A DNA stretch of 17,320 nt from contig CAJWIA010000008.1 of NCBI GenBank assembly GCA_913040765.1, positions 1 to 17,320 on the forward strand. Direction: 5' to 3'. Origin of the DNA: an uncultured Anaerolineales bacterium. GTDB lineage: Bacteria; Chloroflexota; Anaerolineae; Anaerolineales; UBA11657. Numbering within the stretch: position 1 is the first letter of the stretch; each line of letters starts with the position of its first letter. Made by a program: the position numbers and the translations under genes. Below the pieces are notes generated by a model that did not search any database, was not told where the DNA came from, and worked only from the letters and a program-made list of their open reading frames with translations. This document shows, in pieces, positions 14,506 to 17,320 of the stretch.

Positions 14506-15201
14506 TTGACATTTCTAGATGAGTGCATTGAATTTGCTGGCCCAGCTTGGGAAAGATATGTTCATCATCCATGGATAGAAGCGCTGTTTGCTGGTACATT
14601 ACAAGAAGACAAATTTCGCTATTGGTTAATCCAAGATCTACCCTATATAGGTGAGAACGCGTCAGAGGTAGCATTTACAAAGGTGCCTACACACAACCCC
14701 TGGGTAAAACTGCAAAGAGAATACGGTGTACGCGCAGCTGAGTCACGTGTAGAGCTTAGAATGCTGGAAGATTATGACGAGTTTGCATTAACGCGCTGGG
14801 CTGCCAGACCACGCAGAGAAGCATTTGTGAATTTTTTTGTTAGAGCATTCTATGAAGGTACATTTGGTGATGTTTGTTGTGCAGTGTATCCATGTTATTG
14901 TTTTCATAATACATTCGGCGTGAGATATGAAAACGAAAAACCTAAAAACCTATCGCAATTACAACGAGATTGGCTAGAACAATGGCAAGACCCATTTTAT
15001 AGGGATCTACAAAATGCCACCGTAGATGGGATAAACGAATATGGAAATGCTAGTACGGAATTCGAACGAGATAAAATGCGCTGGTTGTTCCTAAGAGCTA
15101 CCCAACACCAAATTGCAACATTCGATGCAGCATGGATAACGTCCGATCCTTGGCCTGGTGAGGGAAACGAGATAGGAATACTAGCTGGTACAGCAAACTA
15201 G
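14506..15201 (+). CDS. TenA/PqqC-like helical protein 1 with altered active site
   Basis: 231 residues of the TenA (thiaminase II) helical family. Typical marks are HPWIEALFAGTL near the N-terminus, FRYWLIQD with Asp44 (the position of the pyrimidine-binding Asp44 of Bacillus TenA), and PC at 129-130 (the nucleophile Cys). The usual C-x-x-x-Y is replaced: position 134 is His. The late catalytic Glu (E-x-x-F-W) seems to be Gln202 in HQIATFDAAW. The fold is thus kept but the thiaminase chemistry is doubtful; a changed substrate, a PqqC-like reaction or a binding role is possible. The TTG start is supported by an SD. The gene follows uridine phosphorylase 1 directly, which suggests the two work on the same compound. 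Confidence 0.8.
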   Translation: MTFLDECIEFAGPAWERYVHHPWIEALFAGTLQEDKFRYWLIQDLPYIGENASEVAFTKVPTHNPWVKLQREYGVRAAESRVELRMLEDYDEFALTRWAARPRREAFVNFFVRAFYEGTFGDVCCAVYPCYCFHNTFGVRYENEKPKNLSQLQRDWLEQWQDPFYRDLQNATVDGINEYGNASTEFERDKMRWLFLRATQHQIATFDAAWITSDPWPGEGNEIGILAGTAN

Positions 15202-15269
15202 AGCACCTGCTGGTACTACATGCAATCATTAAAGTATAAGATTACAACAATCATCAGGACATTAGTAAA

Positions 15270-15998
15270 ATGAGTAATTCCGAGTCAACACTACAATATC
15301 ATATAAAGATGAGAAGTGGAGATGTGGGTAGATATGTGCTTCTACCCGGCGATCCCGGTAGGGTAAAGCTCATAGCCTCGTATCTTGATAATGCACATCT
15401 GGTAGCAGAAAATCGAGAACACAGGACTTATACAGGAAGCATTGAAGGCACAAAGGTCTCAGTCACTTCTACAGGCATAGGAGGACCATCAACAGCAATA
15501 GCGGTCGAGGAGTTAGCCAATCTCGGGGCTGACACTTTTATAAGAGTCGGTACCTCCGGCATGATGCAAGACTTCATAAAACCTGGTGACTTAGTAGTTG
15601 TCTCCGGAGCAGTTCGTGATGAAGGTACTGCACTACATTACATGCCAATGGATTTTCCTGCAATTGCAGATCTAGATATTGTGAATTGCCTTCGACAGGC
15701 TTGTGAAACCACAGGAGTCACTTACCATGTTGGTTTGTCACACTCTAAGGATTCATTCTATGGGGAAGTAGAACCTGACAGGATGCCCATAAGCGATGCT
15801 CTAAAGCATCGATGGAATGCCTGGGTACAGGCTCGAGTACTATGCTCAGAGATGGAGGCAGCGGCATTATTTGTTCTAGCTAGCACACTAGGTAAACGTG
15901 CTGGTGGCATTATGGTTGCAGGGGGAAGTCATGATGGTCTCGAACCACTCTGTAAAACCGCTGTTGAAAGTATCCGCATGTTGATAGATATTGATTAA
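15270..15998 (+). CDS. Uridine phosphorylase-like protein 2 (PNP/UDP family)
   Basis: A 242-residue paralog of the gene at 13763 (more than half of positions identical by eye). It has the more standard family motifs: GDPGR (27-31), GIGGPST (69-75), FIRVGTSG (90-97), KDSFYGEVEPDR (160-171), EMEA (194-197) and MVAGG near the C-terminus. Phosphorolysis of uridine, or of a related pyrimidine nucleoside, is the likely reaction. It lies 68 bases after TenA-like 1 and before the cytosine deaminase, with no strong SD (only AGGA at about 15256). With the paralog it makes a repeated phosphorylase-TenA arrangement. Confidence 0.87.
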   Translation: MSNSESTLQYHIKMRSGDVGRYVLLPGDPGRVKLIASYLDNAHLVAENREHRTYTGSIEGTKVSVTSTGIGGPSTAIAVEELANLGADTFIRVGTSGMMQDFIKPGDLVVVSGAVRDEGTALHYMPMDFPAIADLDIVNCLRQACETTGVTYHVGLSHSKDSFYGEVEPDRMPISDALKHRWNAWVQARVLCSEMEAAALFVLASTLGKRAGGIMVAGGSHDGLEPLCKTAVESIRMLIDID

Positions 15999-16048
15999 GT
16001 TTCAGAGGTAAACCGATATATTTGTAAAACTTTGCGCGTATTATGTTT

Positions 16049-16062
16049 AGTTTGCACAAACT
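16049..16062. promoter_or_regulatory. Palindrome immediately before the cytosine deaminase SD
   Basis: AGTTTG-CA-CAAACT, with perfect 6-base arms, ends one base before the AAGGAGG site at 16064-16070. It could be a repressor site or a small RNA hairpin that limits ribosome access. A TATTAT at 16039-16044 is a possible -10 but has no clear -35. Confidence 0.35.
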
Positions 16063-16082
16063 TAAGGAGGAGTAAAGGCAAT

Positions 16083-16538
16083 ATGGATTCTGATAGAAAG
16101 TGGATGGCAGAAGCAATAGCTGAAGCAAAGAAAAGTCGCGAGGCTGGTGGAATCCCAATAGGTTCTGTTTTAGTTGCACAAGGAAAAATTATAGGAAGAG
16201 GACATAATCAGCGTGTACAAAAAAACAACCCAATACTACATGCTGAAATGGTAACATTCCAAAATGCTGGTCGCCTTCGTGCGAATATATACTCCCAATC
16301 CACTATGTATACTTCTCTGTCACCATGCACAATGTGCGCTGGCACTATTGTCTTATACAAAATTCCGAGAGTTGTAGTTGGTGAAAACAGAACAGTCAAA
16401 GACTTAACCCTTTGTGAAGACTGGCTAGCTAAACAAGGAGTAGAAGTAATTAATCTGGATTTACAAGAATGTGTCGATATCATGAACGATTTCATAAAGG
16501 AAAGTCCTGAAATATGGCATGAAGATGTAGGAGTATAG
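16083..16538 (+). CDS. Cytosine deaminase, yeast FCY1 type
   Basis: A 151-residue zinc deaminase. It resembles yeast cytosine deaminase over its whole length, not only at the zinc site: GGIPIG, GRGHNQR (substrate Asn42), LHAE (His53 and Glu55), SLSPCTMC (Cys82 and Cys85), IPRVVVGEN, and the C-terminal P-x-x-W-x-E-D-V-G with Trp145 and Asp148, matching the yeast residues Trp152 and Asp155 that close over cytosine. The reaction is cytosine to uracil plus ammonia. A longer frame begins at TTG 16032, but SD AAGGAGG (16064-16070) and the family length favour ATG 16083. tRNA adenosine deaminase and guanine deaminase are the alternatives; the C-terminus argues against them. It sits between uridine phosphorylase 2 and TenA-like 2. 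Confidence 0.88.
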   Translation: MDSDRKWMAEAIAEAKKSREAGGIPIGSVLVAQGKIIGRGHNQRVQKNNPILHAEMVTFQNAGRLRANIYSQSTMYTSLSPCTMCAGTIVLYKIPRVVVGENRTVKDLTLCEDWLAKQGVEVINLDLQECVDIMNDFIKESPEIWHEDVGV

Positions 16539-16552
16539 CTACGGAATTATTC

Positions 16553-16560
16553 AAGGAGGA
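16553..16560 (+). promoter_or_regulatory. Strong Shine-Dalgarno site deciding an ATT start of TenA-like 2
   Basis: AAGGAGGA is followed by eight bases and then ATT at 16569. The first in-frame ATG is at 16611, 50 bases away, too far for this SD. No ATG, GTG or TTG occurs in frame between them. Confidence 0.6.
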
Positions 16561-16568
16561 ACAATACT

Positions 16569-17246
16569 ATTTCTTTTGCACGTAACCTAATCGTTAAAGC
16601 AGAGCCTTATATGAAATCCCAAGTAAGAAAGCCTTTTCTACTCGGTTTAATTGCAGGTGATTTACCCACTGAATGTTTCCAATATTGGCTCAGAGTCGAT
16701 TACCCTTATCTGCACAATTTTGTAAAGGTGTGCGCTCTAGGAATGGTGAAAGCCAGCGCATCGGAAGATGTAGATGTCATGTTGTATCACGTAAACAGTG
16801 TTCAAGATGAAATGAGAGATCACGAGAAACATGCAAAACAATTGGGTATGTCTATAGAAGATCTATTGTCCTACCCAATGGGGCCACTTAAGTATTCATA
16901 TACTCGCCATCAACTTGCCAGTGCATATGACGGGTCACTTGGAGATACTCAAGCAGCAATACTAGCTTGTCAATGGGGTTATGGCGAAGCTGTACAAAGA
17001 CTGCTTGCTGAACACACCTTAGAAGACAACAACCCTTACGCAGAATGGTGGGCATATCACAGTGACCCAGGACATCGTGAAGGCCTTGATAAAGCTTTGG
17101 ATTTGCTTGACAGACAAGCCGCTAAAAGCACCGAACACCAAAAGCAAATTATGGCGGATATATTTATGACTAGTGTTCAGCATGAAACTATGTTATGGGA
17201 CGAATATTACAACATGTCACAATGGGAAACTTATCCAACAGAATAA
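16569..17246 (+). CDS. TenA family protein 2 (thiaminase II-type aminopyrimidine hydrolase candidate)
   Basis: About 225 residues from ATT 16569 (211 from ATG 16611). TenA enzymes hydrolyse aminopyrimidines and thiamin to give the pyrimidine alcohol (HMP). Here the whole active site is visible: counted from ATT, Asp44 in RVDYPYL, Cys134 and Tyr138 in ACQWGY, and Glu206 in HETMLWD; Bacillus TenA has Asp44, Cys135, Tyr139 and Glu205. The ATT start is supported by the strong SD, by the restored N-terminus SFARNLIVKAEPY resembling the family's MSF...L...A.P, and by this numbering. From ATG 16611 the first helix would be lost. It lies 30 bases after the cytosine deaminase, so a common pyrimidine pathway is likely. 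Unlike TenA-like 1, it should be catalytically competent. Confidence 0.83.
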   Translation: MSFARNLIVKAEPYMKSQVRKPFLLGLIAGDLPTECFQYWLRVDYPYLHNFVKVCALGMVKASASEDVDVMLYHVNSVQDEMRDHEKHAKQLGMSIEDLLSYPMGPLKYSYTRHQLASAYDGSLGDTQAAILACQWGYGEAVQRLLAEHTLEDNNPYAEWWAYHSDPGHREGLDKALDLLDRQAAKSTEHQKQIMADIFMTSVQHETMLWDEYYNMSQWETYPTE

Positions 17247-17320
17247 TCTCCAGCAGCACAAAAAGTTCGCTAGTTGATTAGCTGCCTCATTCAGGCTTCA
17301 GTATTAACACATCTCCACTA

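Noticed and set aside
16032..16082. Upstream extension of the cytosine deaminase frame from TTG 16032
   Set aside because: It would run through the palindrome and the strong SD; the added 17 residues match nothing in the family.
16208..16495. 95-residue - strand frame opposite the cytosine deaminase gene
   Set aside because: The + strand frame is a full-length recognised enzyme; the - strand product has no recognisable features.
17247..17320. Terminator or further gene at the right edge
   Set aside because: A weak GCAGC/GCTGC pairing with a long loop is all I can see; no gene start or T-run is supported in the last 74 bases.

Overview
The window looks like chromosomal DNA of an AT-leaning bacterium (roughly 42-43% GC by eye). 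It is gene-dense, mostly on the + strand, and shows no mobile element, phage, CRISPR or RNA gene that I can recognise. The gene set is that of an aerobic heterotroph handling N-heterocycles and nucleosides. Strong Shine-Dalgarno (SD) sites precede some genes, while others have a -10-like box only about 10 bases before the start codon, so SD-led and leaderless translation may coexist. The lineage cannot be fixed from the sequence; an uncultured aquatic group (for example SAR202-type Chloroflexota, known for expanded molybdenum-hydroxylase families) is only a guess.

Layout. (A) 31-1902: a tight + strand trio: metal-dependent cyclase/hydrolase, VOC (methylmalonyl-CoA epimerase-like) protein, and an SDR protein lacking the canonical Tyr/Lys catalytic pair. 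(B) 1959-2738: a membrane-anchored SAM methyltransferase, AT-rich and unlinked by function. (C) 2817-8909: a xanthine-dehydrogenase/CO-dehydrogenase-type molybdenum hydroxylase with two different large subunits in tandem, followed by one FAD subunit and one 2Fe-2S subunit. (D) 8956-10173, - strand: a single-domain EamA transporter-like protein and a nicotinamidase-like cysteine hydrolase. (E) 10447-17246, + strand: adenosine deaminase, a PLP trans-sulfuration-type enzyme, a double-domain cytidine deaminase made by a recent in-frame duplication, uridine phosphorylase 1, TenA-like 1, uridine phosphorylase 2, a yeast-type cytosine deaminase, and TenA-like 2. D and E diverge from a 273-base region carrying a mirror-image pair of promoters.

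How the genes may work together. Region E can strip amino groups from adenosine, cytidine and cytosine and cleave uridine to uracil plus ribose-1-phosphate. The Mo hydroxylase and nicotinamidase-like amidase next door could oxidise and open N-heterocycles. The odd part is the twice-repeated pairing of a uridine-phosphorylase paralog with a TenA-like protein, with a cytosine deaminase inside the second unit. TenA acts on the aminopyrimidine half of thiamin, so the cluster may salvage or degrade a modified pyrimidine or thiamin-like compound. That link is inference. Two genes (31-678 and 16569-17246) appear to start at ATT codons behind strong SD sites, with family-conserved N-termini lying upstream of the first ATG.
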